This document shows positions 1-10,587 of a DNA stretch of 32,679 nucleotides, one piece after another. The first letter of the stretch is position 1. The number at the start of each line of letters is the position of its first letter. The stretch is from the NCBI GenBank assembly GCA_002179805.1, contig NAVB01001335.1:1-32679 (forward strand), written 5' to 3'. The stretch is from Acanthamoeba lenticulata (Eukaryota > Discosea > Longamoebia > Acanthamoebidae). A program made the translations under genes and the position numbers. The notes below the pieces were generated by a model. That model saw nothing but the letters and a program-made list of their open reading frames with translations. It ran no database searches and was not told the origin of the DNA.

Positions 1-42
1 CGAAGGCCTCCACGTGTGCCCGTGCCACGGCCAGGCGCTGAA

Positions 43-2166
43 ATGTCCGAGGGGGCCAGCACCGCATCAACAGCAGCGGTCCCTGTTCCTGTGATGCCGG
101 TGGGCCAAAACGAAGTGCTGCGGTCGGTAGTCCGCTTGGAGGTGGCCGCTGCCGAACCGGACTACTCCCTCCCGTGGCAGAAGGGAGACCCATACTACAC
201 TTCCGGCTCCGCGTGCGTCATTGAGAGTCCGCCCGGTAGGCCTCCCTCTTGTTCCTGAGAATCGACCCTGTCGAGGGCTCACTCACGCCGGGTCTCTGGC
301 ATCAGGCAAGCTCCGAATCTTGACGGCAGCGCATGTGGTTGCCAACAACACGTTCGTACGAGCACAGCGACAGGACACGGCGCGCTTCTTCTCCGCCTCC
401 GTCGTCGCCATCAACCACGACTGCGATCTGTGCGTGCACGTTTCATGCTGCTTGACGTCCTCTCCGTTCATCTGACCTCTCTTTCGTGCGCGTTGTAGGG
501 CGCTGCTTGAGGTGGCCGATCCCAAGTTCTTTGACGGGCTCACACCGCTTCAGTTCGTCGATACGCCCAGCCTCATGAACACTGTCGTCGTGTTTGTACG
601 GCTTCCACTTCGTGTGCCTGTACGACCCACACACAACTTATGTTTGAAAACACGCAGGGCTATCCGGAGGGCGGCGAGAGTCTTTGCGCCACGCGCGGCG
701 TCGTGTCGCGCCTCGAGCTGCAGCAGTATCAGATCGTCCGCTCATTCAAGGACGAGGGCCTGAAGCTTTTGACACTCCAAATCGACGCGGCGATCAACCC
801 GGGCAACAGCGGCGGCCCGGTGCTCAACCAGGACAACAAGATCGTCGGCGTCGTGTTCCAGAAGATGGGCGGAGAGTGGACTGGTACGGGAGAAAAACTG
901 GGCAGTAAACGTGAATCCATTGAACCCTTAATGATCATGCAGAGAGCGTTGGCTACGTGATCCCGACGGAGATCATCCGCCATTTCCTGACGGACGTGGA
1001 GAGCGGGCGCGCCCCTCAGTTCTGCACGGCCGGGTTTGAGTACCAGAAGGCTGGTACGGCACCACGTCGTCCGCCAAATGGCAGAGCGACCTCGTTTAAA
1101 CCGGCGCGAGTGTGATGTCACGACACCAGACAACGAGGCGCTCCGCCGCTGGGTCAAGCTCAAGAAGGGCCAGACGGGTGTCATGGTCACCAAGGTCGAC
1201 GAGTTGTCCAGCGCCAAGGGCATCATTCAGCCCGGCGACGTGATCACAAAGATCGAGGGCGTCGAGATAGGCAACGATGGCACCGTGTCGCTGGCAGAGA
1301 GCAAGGACAAGGAGAACCTCCGCGTCTCCTTCGAGTATTACGGTACGCGAGTCGCACACGAGAAGTCTTTCTGTGCTGGCGGTGGTGGTGGTGCTCATCT
1401 GCGAGGCTGCGATGTGCCGGTGCAGTGACCAAGAAATACGTGGGCGAGACGCTGGGCTTCACGCTGGTGCGCGACGGCGTGGAGCACGCGGTGCAGATCA
1501 CGGCCGAGCCGCGCAAGTATCTGATTCCCCCGCACGAGGAGCAGCATGGCGTGGCGGTGCCCAACTATTTCATCCACGGCGGCCTCGTGTTCATCGGCCT
1601 CAACGAGAACTACATTGGACACATCGATGCCGATCCCATCGTCGGTACGCGCCTTGCTTCATATGTGGACGTCGAGATCGTACTCACCAGCCAGAGCCTT
1701 GCACACCGTCACAGGGCGCCATTTTTACCAGAACACGAAGCGATACGAGGACGAGCAGGTCGTGGTCCTGACGAAGATCTTGCAAGACCAGGTCAATGCG
1801 GGCTTCTCGCAGAGCTACGCTCTGCAGCTGCTGTCCCTCAATGGCAGCGAGATCCGCAACCTGGGCCAGCTCATCAGCGAGGTGGAGCGCTGCAAGGAGC
1901 CCTACCTCGTGTTTGCCTTTGACAGCGGCGAGCGCATCGTGCTGCCCACGCTGCAAGCCCGGACGGCCACGGAGCGCATCCTGCTCAAGTACGGCATCCG
2001 GAGCGCCAAGTCGAGCAACTTCCTTGCCCCAAAGAAGGTGCGAGCCAAGCCACCACGACGGGCGAGGCCCCTGCGCAAGAGACGCTCGGCCGCAGCCGAT
2101 ACGGCGCCAAACGACGATAGTGACCACCAGGAGCCCCAGGCGAAGGAAGAGCAGGACATTTCTTGA
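43..2166 (+). CDS. DEG9: DEG9-like trypsin-family serine protease with PDZ-like domains
   Basis: Exons: 43-235, 306-429, 499-595, 658-883, 943-1053, 1130-1342, 1426-1644, 1715-2166 (544 aa; all junctions keep frame). It is an ATP-independent serine endopeptidase of the Deg/HtrA family. The triad is visible: His74 in TAAHV, Asp105 in DCDLALLEV, Ser189 in GNSGGP. The GYPEGG and GYVIPTEI strings flanking the active site match Deg proteases. Residues about 230-490 match the long C-terminal PDZ region of plant DEG9, including NDGTV and GGLVFI. A basic stretch near residues 501-518 (RRARPLRKRRS) resembles a nuclear localisation signal, fitting nuclear plant DEG9; location is inferred. No signal peptide is seen. 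The frame stays open to the window edge upstream of the chosen ATG, so the N terminus could be longer. Family call is strong; substrate unknown. Confidence 0.87.
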
Positions 2167-2462
2167 GGTGGCGCAACTCAAGCAAAACGGGTTAAATAAT
2201 TTAAAAAAAGACCAAAACTGGGTCAAAAAATTGAAAAAAAAGGGGTAATTCATACCATGCAGACCAGCTGCTTACCAAACACAAGCTCCAATGCCCTAAA
2301 TTGGCTTGCCCCCCCCCCTTCGCCCATGGGCCACAGAGCTGACGCCAGCGCCAAGTGCGTTTGGCCTGTGTTTTCACCGGTGAAGGAAGTGTAAAAAGTG
2401 CGAGCGGCACTTGGGCGCTGAATCAAAAATCTAGCTGCTCGCATTCAAACTGGCTTTCTTGG
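2167..2462. other. Intergenic gap between DEG9-like and fusion gene
   Basis: This holds the 3' end of the protease gene and the presumed promoter of the next one. It has A-rich runs near 2198-2246 and a C10 tract near 2310. No coding signal or recognised RNA gene was seen. An open frame reaches upstream of the chosen ATG at 2463 to a GTG at 2355 but contains no earlier ATG. Confidence 0.5.
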
Positions 2463-5400
2463 ATGAGCCTGAGGCAGAAGAAGGGAGCAGCCACACCTGT
2501 GCGAAGGGCGTTTTCCAAAAGAGGAAGCGTCTGCGGGTCGTTCGATGTGCACCTCGTGCGAGCCGAGCAGTTACCCTTTCATGAAGATGAGCTCGTAAGG
2601 ACTCTCCACATGCCACTTCTATGACCAGCCCCTTACTGACTCTTTACTGATCCCTGGGCGCTCGCCTCTTGGCTACAGGCCTTTGTGCTTCGGGTGAAGC
2701 GAGGACCGCAGGCGTGGCTGATTGTGCGGACGACCTCGCAACTGAATGACCTCCACGCCAGGGTACTCTGCCCTTTTGGCCTTCTGCGCTCATCGCCTTT
2801 GCTCGCTTTGGGCCTCCACACTCACCGCCCGCACGGGCACACGCGCAGCTGAGGGGCCGGAGCGCGGACCTGGCTGCCCTCAAGCTGCCGCGCTTCCCCT
2901 CCTTCGGTGACGCTGTCACTCCGCCACCGACCTCGGGTGAGAGCGTGACGGAGCGCGAGGCCATCGGTGCTCCGCTGCTCGAGGCACGGCTCGCCTTCAA
3001 GACCGAGGCCTTTGTGCGCGCCCTGGTGTCGAGCTGCCCGGGTCCAGAGATCGAAGCGTTCCTGTCGCCCGACGAACGCCCATCGCGCACGCTCAACACG
3101 ATTGAGGCGTGGATGGTTCGTACAACCGCCACCACATGCCGGACCCGTGTGGAACGTGTGGGCTCACCATCTCGGTCGGACCACGATGGATGCAGTTTGG
3201 GCCTCTCGCGGAGCAGCGAGTGTCCAAACAGGGTACGATGAAGCAGTATGGCGACCAGCAATGGCGCGAGTGGCACTTTGCCCTGTGCGGCTCGCGTCTC
3301 TTCAAGTACCGCTCGGCCAAGCAGCACGCCGCTCAGGTCCCTCTCCGTCGCCTCCCCCAAAGAAGTTGAAGAAGAAGCTCAAACATTTGTGTTGATTAAA
3401 CCAACCAGGAGGAGCCGCTGGGCGTGTACGAGCTGAGCTGGTCCGTGGGGGAGAAGATCAAGGCCAGGCCGCTCGCGGAGGGCAGCGCCCCGGGCGACGC
3501 CGGCGGCTGGAGCCCGCTCGAGTGCAAGGCCGGCAGCAAGCTGCTCCGCTTCGCGTGCGCCACCCCGAAGAAGGCGGCCGAGTGGATCGACGCCCTGAAC
3601 CAGGCCCTGAGCCGGCTCCAGGGCAGCACGCTCACGACGAGCGCCGCGCACCGCCGGATGACCACCGCCGTGCTGGGCATGGGCCTCCGGCAGGTCGTCT
3701 ACACCAAGCGCGACCCGCGCTGGCGTCTGAGCGGCCCCAACCCGAGCCAGGGCGCCTTCATGGACAGCGGCGTCGCGCAGTTCATGGACGAGCTGGCCGG
3801 CTTCCTGCTCGCCTGCGGTACTGCCAGCTGTCTTTGCCCCGAAACGAAACGAAACTCATGCGCGGGCGGGGGCGACACACAGGCCGAGGCAGGACAGACC
3901 TCTTTCACCAGCCTCCCGAGCAGGACCTGGTGCAGCAGCTGCTCGAGGGCGAGGCCATCGACTACAGCGCACACAGCTCGAGCCCCGAGAAGGTGGCGGG
4001 CCTCTTGCTGGTGTTCCTGCACCGGCTGCCGGCGCCGCTGATCCCGGCCGAGTATTACAACTCGTTCATCGCCGCCTTTGGTACATGCCGCATTCTTTAC
4101 ATTCACCGCTTGTGATCATTGTTGATGCGAGGACATGGCCACAGGCCTGCAGGAGGAGCGCAAGCGAAAGAAGCTGGTCAAGTTCCTCCTCTCGCTGCTG
4201 TCTTCATTCCACCTCAAGTCGATTCGACTCCTCGTGGGCTTCTTGGCCACCTACCTCGACTCGCTGCCGCCCACCGCCCCAGCCATCATGAGAGAGACCG
4301 TCATTGGCGTGCGCCTCCGCTTCTCTCTTCTTCCTTCGAGAGCTCTCCCCCAAACTTTAGTGTCCACATTATTGACGCGTGGCCCACCGAGCAGGCGTTT
4401 GCGAGCGCGATCCTGCGACCGCTGAGCTACGGGGACGTCTCCAGCAACGCAGCCACAGCCACGCCACGCATCCTCGAGATCTTCCTGCGGTATCGGCTCA
4501 AGTTTTGGGACGTACGTGGCCTCTCGCCCTTGTCTCTTCCTCTTCTTCCACTTATTTCTGTGTCGTCCGCAGTACGAGGAGGGCTTTGGACAGGAACCGC
4601 AAACGATCAAACCGCCGGAGACACGACGAGAGGAGTTGACTGTGAAACTGACCTCGCCGAGGCCGCTATCGCCCAGACGGCCGCAATCGCCCAGGACAGA
4701 GACCAACGGCAAGGAGGAGAAATCGCATGAAGAGGATCATTACGCTCGCGCCAATTCGCCCTCCCCGTCCCTGCAGCATAGGAACCGCCCGAGCACTCCC
4801 GAGAGCGAGCGCAAGAGCGCCTCCACCAAGCGACGGGAGCGGAGGAAGCGCTCCATCTCCTACCGGAAGGTACCGTGCCTTTGCCCTTACCCCCTCTTTT
4901 GGAGCTACTTGACGGCTGACGCCCGACAACTCGCTCACTGTGGTGGTCCTCCAGGAGGGCTCGCCCTACGCGAAACAGCTGCAACACCAGGGGCCATCGG
5001 CGGTGACCGTGATCGTGCCGCTGAGGCCTCGTGTAAGCAGCTTCTCGGACTCGGACGACACCCCGCGCTCGGGTCTGTCTGGATCCGAGGACGAGATACG
5101 AGGCGGAGAGGTGGGCAAGAAGGCCACCGGCATCGCCGCCAAGCGCCGTGAGCGCCGACATCGCTCCAAGACGCGGGAGCGCCTCCTTCTACAACAGCAA
5201 CAATCGCCGCGACAGCAGCAGGATGACGTTACATCATCTCGCTCGGCCAGCACGGCAGGCAGCACCAAGACGGCTGTGGGCTTGATGAGCATGAGCGCCA
5301 AGCTGGCCGAGATCGCGCGGTTGAAGGAACAGCGCCTCTTTGACAAGGGCGGCGCTGTTGTGAACAACAACAACCTGAGCGTCCCTTCCTCTTCTTCCTC

Positions 5401-6579
5401 TACCTCTTCCTCCTCTTCTTCTTCCTCTTCTTCATCCTCCTCTTTCAGCAGCAACAACACCAACAACCAGGCCTATCGCGGTCAGGGCGGCGGCAGCTAC
5501 ATCGGCGTACAAAGGAAGCAACAGGCCGACGATGAAGCCGAAGAACAAAAGGAGGACGGTGAAGAAGGGTCTGTACACGCCGCGCTTAGCAACTCCCTCT
5601 TGTTCCAGCTTCGCAAGTACGCGTCCCGCCCTCTCCCCCCCCCCCCTCTCATTCGATCGCCTTCCCATTCATTCTGACCCCGGTGTGTGTGCGGTGATGG
5701 AATGATGTAACAGGCCATGAAAGTGCTTGCCGGTGAGTACTCGGAACACTTTTCGGAGGTGATAGTGGTCGACTGCAGGTACCCCTACGAGTTTGAGGGC
5801 GGCCACATTGAGGTACATACATCCACTCTCCCTCATCTCTTCTTCAGCGGGCACACATCATGTGTCCCATCCCTCTTCTTCCCCCTCTCCTCCCCATGCC
5901 CACACTGACGTGATGATGTGCGATGTGCTGTGTGCGTGTTTTCCCGTACAGGGGGCGATTAATTTGCCGCGACTGGAAGCCATTGAGGAGCGATTCCCGG
6001 TGAGCCGGGATCAGCCAGACCGCGACCGGACGATTATCATTTTCCACTGCGAATTTTCGTCCAAGCGGGGCCCCGAAGGGTTCGTATCCCGCCCCTCGTC
6101 TCGCCTTTTCTTCGCGGGATCGCAACAGAAGCAACAATACCACGTGGTAACCAACCAATTACCTTTCCTCCCTCTCCCTACAACAAACAGGGTCAGGCAC
6201 CTGCGCAAGCTGGATCGACAGGCTAACATCGACCGCCACCCGAATACGTGCTACCCGCACGTGTACTTGCTTCACGGCGGCTACAAGGAGTTCTTCGAAA
6301 GGAGCAAGGTGCCACTTCCCCTCGCTCTCTCTCTCTCTCTGGACTGCCGGCATGCGGCAGTTCCGCCCAGTCCCATCCCTTGGCTCCCTCTCATGCGAGC
6401 GAGCGCAGGCTGAGTACTGCAGCCCACCGCTCTACCGGACGATGAGCGATCCGGATTTCAAGGACGACCTCCAAAAGTGGAGCTCGCTCGTCAAGGACGA
6501 CGCTAAGAAGCGGATTTGGAAGAAGCAGAAGAGCCAATCCTTCGCATGCCTCTCCACCATCACCGGACGGCCCGTGTAA
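2463..6579 (+). CDS. PX-PH-RhoGAP-like-CDC25 phosphatase multidomain protein
   Basis: Exons: 2463-2594, 2679-2762, 2849-3115, 3196-3336, 3409-3817, 3898-4080, 4145-4308, 4395-4511, 4573-4869, 4955-5572, 5714-5812, 5952-6079, 6191-6308, 6409-6579 (975 aa). In order: PX-like domain (about 25-150, LKLPRFPSF then RLAFKTEAFVRAL), PH domain (about 170-277), RhoGAP-like domain (about 315-500, FLHRLPAPLIP), a basic S/T-P-rich linker with a poly-Ser run (505-800), and a CDC25 domain (805-950). The CDC25 part has VDCRYPYEFEGGHI and the active-site loop HCEFSSKRGP with Cys870 and Arg876, plus the CDC25 C-terminal tail. CDC25 removes inhibitory phosphates from cyclin-dependent kinases; PX and PH domains bind phosphoinositides. 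The RhoGAP part lacks expected catalytic residues. The junction 5573-5713 is the least certain: donor 5617 breaks frame, so 5573 was chosen. Two adjacent genes remain possible. Each domain call is strong, the fusion moderate. Confidence 0.72.
5389..5452 (+). repeat. Pyrimidine microsatellite encoding poly-serine
   Basis: TCT/TCC/TCA codons repeat here inside exon 10 of the fusion gene and encode an almost uninterrupted Ser run in the linker ahead of the CDC25 domain. Such tracts are length-variable and usually disordered in the protein. Confidence 0.75.
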
Positions 6580-6790
6580 GATCCTCCTTACTCACAACAC
6601 AAAGCACCCAAACAACAACCTACACCACCGACCCCTCATCTTCCCCTCGATGAGCATCACTCTCGCTGCCTTCCTCCCTGTATTCTCGACTCGCCCCCGG
6701 CCAGCAAGAACCGCGAATCGCGCGGCTCCGTGTATCATAACGTTCTCCTCCTCTTTCCTCTCTTCGCACCATCGTGGTACTTCAACTACA

Positions 6791-7790
6791 TCACATGATC
6801 ACGGGCTCGGCAACGTAGTGCAGCTGCACTGGCGGTGGCTCCACCACAGACCCGTGCGGCTGGTGCACCTGCTGTGGCGACTGTTGCGTGGGTTCGGTCA
6901 CTACGTAGTGCGTCTGCACCGGTGGCGCAGGCTGCGGCTGGCTCGCGGCGATGGCGTCGGAGACGACGGCCAGGCCGTTCATCACGAGGTGAGAGATGCC
7001 AGACAGCGGGATGTCACCCATCGCACTTACGGGACCTCCGTTCACTCGCGTCCCCTCATCGTCGTGGCGCGCTTTCTTGTCGAGTCGCTTCTCTTCCTCC
7101 TCTTTTTCTTCCTCAAGTTTGCGCTTGCGCTCCTCTTCCTCCCTCCGTCGCTGTTCCTTTTCTTCTTCCTTGAGCTCTGGGTGAGCCTTCCTGTGAGCCG
7201 TCGGGCAGGTGGCGAACGATGTACAGCGCACGACGCAGTGACCGTGGCACTTCTTCTTCCATTCGTGACACTTGCCACACCGCATCGGGCCCCTCTTCTT
7301 CTGTACAGCCGGAGGGGGCCGTCGCGTTAGCGAGTTCAGTAGTTAGGAGAGGAGAAGATAGGGTGCCTCACCACAGGTGTTTGGCCATAGGGCCCACCGT
7401 TGGCAACACCTGGCCCGCGCGGGGGAAGGTGGGGATGCGGAAGCGGCGAGGGCGGCAATGATGCAGCCAGCCTCTGAATCGCCCTCACCAGACGTCGACG
7501 AGCACCCAGCTGCGAAATGCCAATCGCCTCAGCGTCACTGAGCACATGGGTGAGCCCACAAGCATCACCGTGCGAAGGTAAGACGAAAACTTGTAAAATG
7601 AACTTTGGTCAAATGTAGCACGAACTGCAGCGTACGCTTCTGTGATGGTGGAGATGGAGTCCAGGTCGATGAAGCCCGCATCGCGCAGAATGTTCATAAA
7701 TTCAAGTAGATTATTCGATGTGAGCCATGTTTCTGCTTCGGGGGAAAGCGACAGCGGAGGGAACGCAGGAAGCTCGCCGTCGGCAGACAT
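6791..7790 (-). CDS. SAM-domain protein with Cys/His cluster and charged coiled coil
   Basis: Exons on the minus strand: 7790-7636, 7537-7372, 7300-6791 (276 aa). The SAM domain spans residues about 19-75: Trp22, the ITEADAEAIGI core, then GARRRLVRAIQRL. It is split by the first intron, and joining the exons restores the SAM pattern. A proline-rich spacer follows. Next is a compact cluster (Cys115, Cys118, His119, Cys125, His126, His128, Cys129, Cys133, Cys139, His143, His147) that could bind zinc but fits no family I recognise. A Lys/Glu-rich helix (about 148-185, probable coiled coil) and a Pro/Gln-rich tail end the protein. SAM domains mediate protein or RNA contacts; the role here is unknown. 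The ATG at 7790 is preferred over an in-frame TTG upstream. It lies tail-to-tail with the fusion gene (211 bp gap). Confidence 0.72.
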
Positions 7791-8000
7791 GAAGGCTCTC
7801 GAAAACAATACGAAAGGCGTTTGGCTAGCGGTAGCGTAAACTTTCGGACTGCTCTTCCAAATGTTTACGTTAGTGCGGCTTGCCAGGTCATTAACCTAGC
7901 GCTTGACGTGGCAACACGGGAAATACATGTTGGAACCAAGAAAAAGAAAAGAAAAGGCAAGTTTCGGTTGGGGACGTATTTACAACAGAAGAGGGGGAGG

Positions 8001-9969
8001 TCAGGACAATATGCAACAGCACTCTGCCGTCGAGTGGGGCGGCCCCACAGCCGTGGCCTGGCGCGGACCCCCGCCGGACATGAGGGACGTCTGCTCTAGG
8101 TGCGCTCGATAGGGCGAGTAGCCCCGCGTCGTGCCCGCCTGGTGGGCCGCGCCGCCTCCGGTCCCGCTTGTCGCTGGTGGGTGGACTCCCGTCCCGGCGG
8201 CGCCAGCCTGGTCGTAGGGCCGCGCCGGTCTCTGGAACGCGGGCACGCCGCTGAGCGCGACGGCGGGCGCTGGAGCCGGGGCCGGCATGTGCACGTTGAC
8301 CACGTCGACTTTGCGGTATTGCATGATCGTCGTGGGCGCTCGTGTGCCTGCCACGGCAAAGAAGAGCTTAAGATGATGGAGTTGATTGACACCACCACAG
8401 AGCTGACATGACGTGAAAGGCGTACCGGCATCGATGACCTTGGCGTTGATGCTGGGCAACTTGAGGTAGCGGCAGATGTGGTTACATCGGTGGGTAGCGA
8501 GGAAGCGCTCGAACCCGCGCTCGCCCATGTTGCCCTTCCCAAAACCGACGCCCTCCCGGTTGTGTATTTGCGGGTCCGTGTAGAGGTCGTTCACGCCCTG
8601 GATGTCGCATATGAGCAGCACCTTGCCCGACGCCTCGTACGTGAAGTGACTGAACGCTGTTACACGAAAAGAAGTGAGTTACAACGAAGAACCACATCAA
8701 AGCCGAGGGCGCGTTTGTTACCCTGTGGCGTGTTGCGTTCGTCATCTGACACGTAGCCAAAGTTATTGTTGTGTTTTCGGTATGCGCCGTCGATAAACCT
8801 CTCCACTCCGCAACTGTGCGCCCATGCGAGCCGCTTTCAGTCAATGCAAGGCCACAATAACGTTTTGAACCAAAACGAAGGAAGAGCAAAGGGTACATAG
8901 GCTTGCCGGGCCGATCGACGAGCTCAATGAGCCACGCTTGGATGAATTCGACCCGCTTGGGCGGGTTGTACGAGTTGAACTTCTCTGCCCACTCTCGTGC
9001 GTACATCTGCCGCAGATGGGCTCCGGGTGGTGAGGAATCACGCCCAAGACGTAGCGCGCAGCAGAATCGGTCAGCTCTGGCCGTACCTGCATTTCCACGT
9101 CTTGGAAGTAGATCTCGCGGTCCTCATAGGGGTCGATCGCCATCTTGGCCACGTAAGTGATGTCCGGACACTCCTTGGCCGCGTCGAGATCGAGCATGTG
9201 GTAGGCCTTGCGCAGGCCGCCCCGTGCAAAGGGCTCGGCCGCGATCTTGATTTGAACTCTGTTCGCGCTCAATTATCAACGCCTGTACAAGAAGAGACTA
9301 GGCGAGCTCACACAAGTTCACTTACCTCCGCTGAGACCAGCTACCGTGCTTGATGTCGAACGTGTACTTAATGGCGTTTTCGATTGGAAAGCCAGTAAAG
9401 TCTGGTGGCGGTTTGTTGACTACTGTGTAGGCGGCCGCGTCTACGCACGAGCCATGAAGTTGCGGGCAGAGTCAATACGCGCCATGCAGCAAAGGGCGGG
9501 AAGGGAGAGCCGGAGCCGGAGCCCGAACCATTAAAACGAGTCCTCTTTGGACGAGACGAAGACACCGAGCGCGTGCCCGTTAGCGTGTCCACGATTTGAG
9601 ACTTGCGCTCCTTGTACTCGGTCACGGTGATAAACCCTGAAGGAGACGAGGTGCAACCCCCCCCCCCCCACCCAACGCAAATAACGACACATGAAGGTCA
9701 CAACCACTGGTAACGGCAACGGCGACGAAAGACCAACAAGCACAACGGGCTGTACCTGACTCGTAAAGCTGTTGCAAATTCTTTAGTTGGGTCCACGATT
9801 CTTCCCGCAGGCCACTTTGATTAGTTGGCGGAGAGGCAATTGTCATTGTGTCTGGGCTTTTTGGCATTGTTCCCGGCACCACCGCTTCTTCATCGTCACC
9901 ATATGCAGCGCCCTCATTCTTTTCCATTACGAGTTGTACTCTGTCGGCGTACAACGAGTCTGCGCTCAT
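8001..9969 (-). CDS. Alpha-kinase (MHCK/EEF2K family) with C-terminal CaaX box
   Basis: Exons on the minus strand: 9969-9756, 9636-9529, 9422-9326, 9258-9087, 9006-8897, 8813-8722, 8656-8426, 8347-8001 (456 aa). This is an atypical serine/threonine kinase related to Dictyostelium myosin heavy chain kinases. The alpha-kinase domain covers about 125-335. Visible landmarks are FARGGLRKAYH, ATP-site Lys178 in YVAKMAI, TPQAFSHFTYE, Asp282 in DIQGVNDLYTDPQIH, the Gly-rich loop GFGKGNMG, and the zinc-module residues His320, Cys322 and Cys326. The N terminus has a SHOCT-like helical hairpin (about 62-90, LYESGFITVTEYKERK). After the kinase comes a Pro/Ala/Gly-rich tail ending in CCCILS: a CaaX box (CILS) preceded by two Cys. 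No WD40 or vWFA domain is present. The donor at 9528 (gttcgg) is the least certain junction. Substrate unknown; myosin is a guess by family. Confidence 0.86.
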
Positions 9970-10587
9970 AAGTGGATGGATAAGGAAGAATCAACTTGAA
10001 TGCGAGAGGCGGCTTGGCAATCGATTTCTGAATGTCCGTCCAAAACGGCACCCTCTCTATCATGAATCGAATGAACGAAATGCACCACACACGGCGACAA
10101 GGTCAAACCGCGACCGTAAGCCTTCTCCAGGTGGTATTTGGAGGAATGGCGGGAAAATTAATTGTAGACCATCTCACGGTCGTCGAGATTCCCTTGGTTC
10201 AGGTCGTTATATATTAAGGAGGTTTGTAACTCCGAACTTTATAAAACAAAAGAAAGAACGACAAGCAGGCAGCTGTCGGCGACAAAGTTGTGGGTCTTTT
10301 CCGCGTGTTGAGGCGCGGAAAGCAGAAAACAGAAAAAGGGTAGAATAAAATAAATAAAACCTTTTGTTGCCGTGCGCGATTATTTTGTTGTTCATTTCTT
10401 CATTGTGATATACGCATCACGACGAACCGAAGAATCGAAGCAGAAACCAGCAAAGAAAGCGAAGCAGTCCTTAAATCAGGAGGACATTTTGAGGCCAACA
10501 AAGACGGGCCGTCTGCAACTCCACACCACAACGACGCGTCATACGAGCCACACCGGAACCACATTGGAACGTCGTGAGAGTGAGAGA
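9970..10587. promoter_or_regulatory. Divergent intergenic region between alpha-kinase and NFX1-like gene
   Basis: This 618-bp gap lies between two genes read away from each other and should hold both promoters. A TATA-like string (tttataaaa) sits at 10238-10246 and A/T-rich sequence at 10325-10365, about 225-350 bp before the NFX1-like ATG. No exon-like stretch with the local codon bias was found. The open frame that continues upstream of 10588 to 10372 has no ATG and poor codon bias, so it was treated as 5' untranslated sequence. Confidence 0.4.

Noticed and set aside
5717..6579. CDC25 as a separate gene starting at the ATG at 5717
   Set aside because: Only 39 bp would lie between it and the previous possible stop, and an acag acceptor directly precedes it. 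An in-frame join to the upstream exon exists, so the fused model was preferred, though not proven.
9657..9670. C homopolymer
   Set aside because: It lies in an alpha-kinase intron and shows no other structure; it is also a likely site for sequencing length error.
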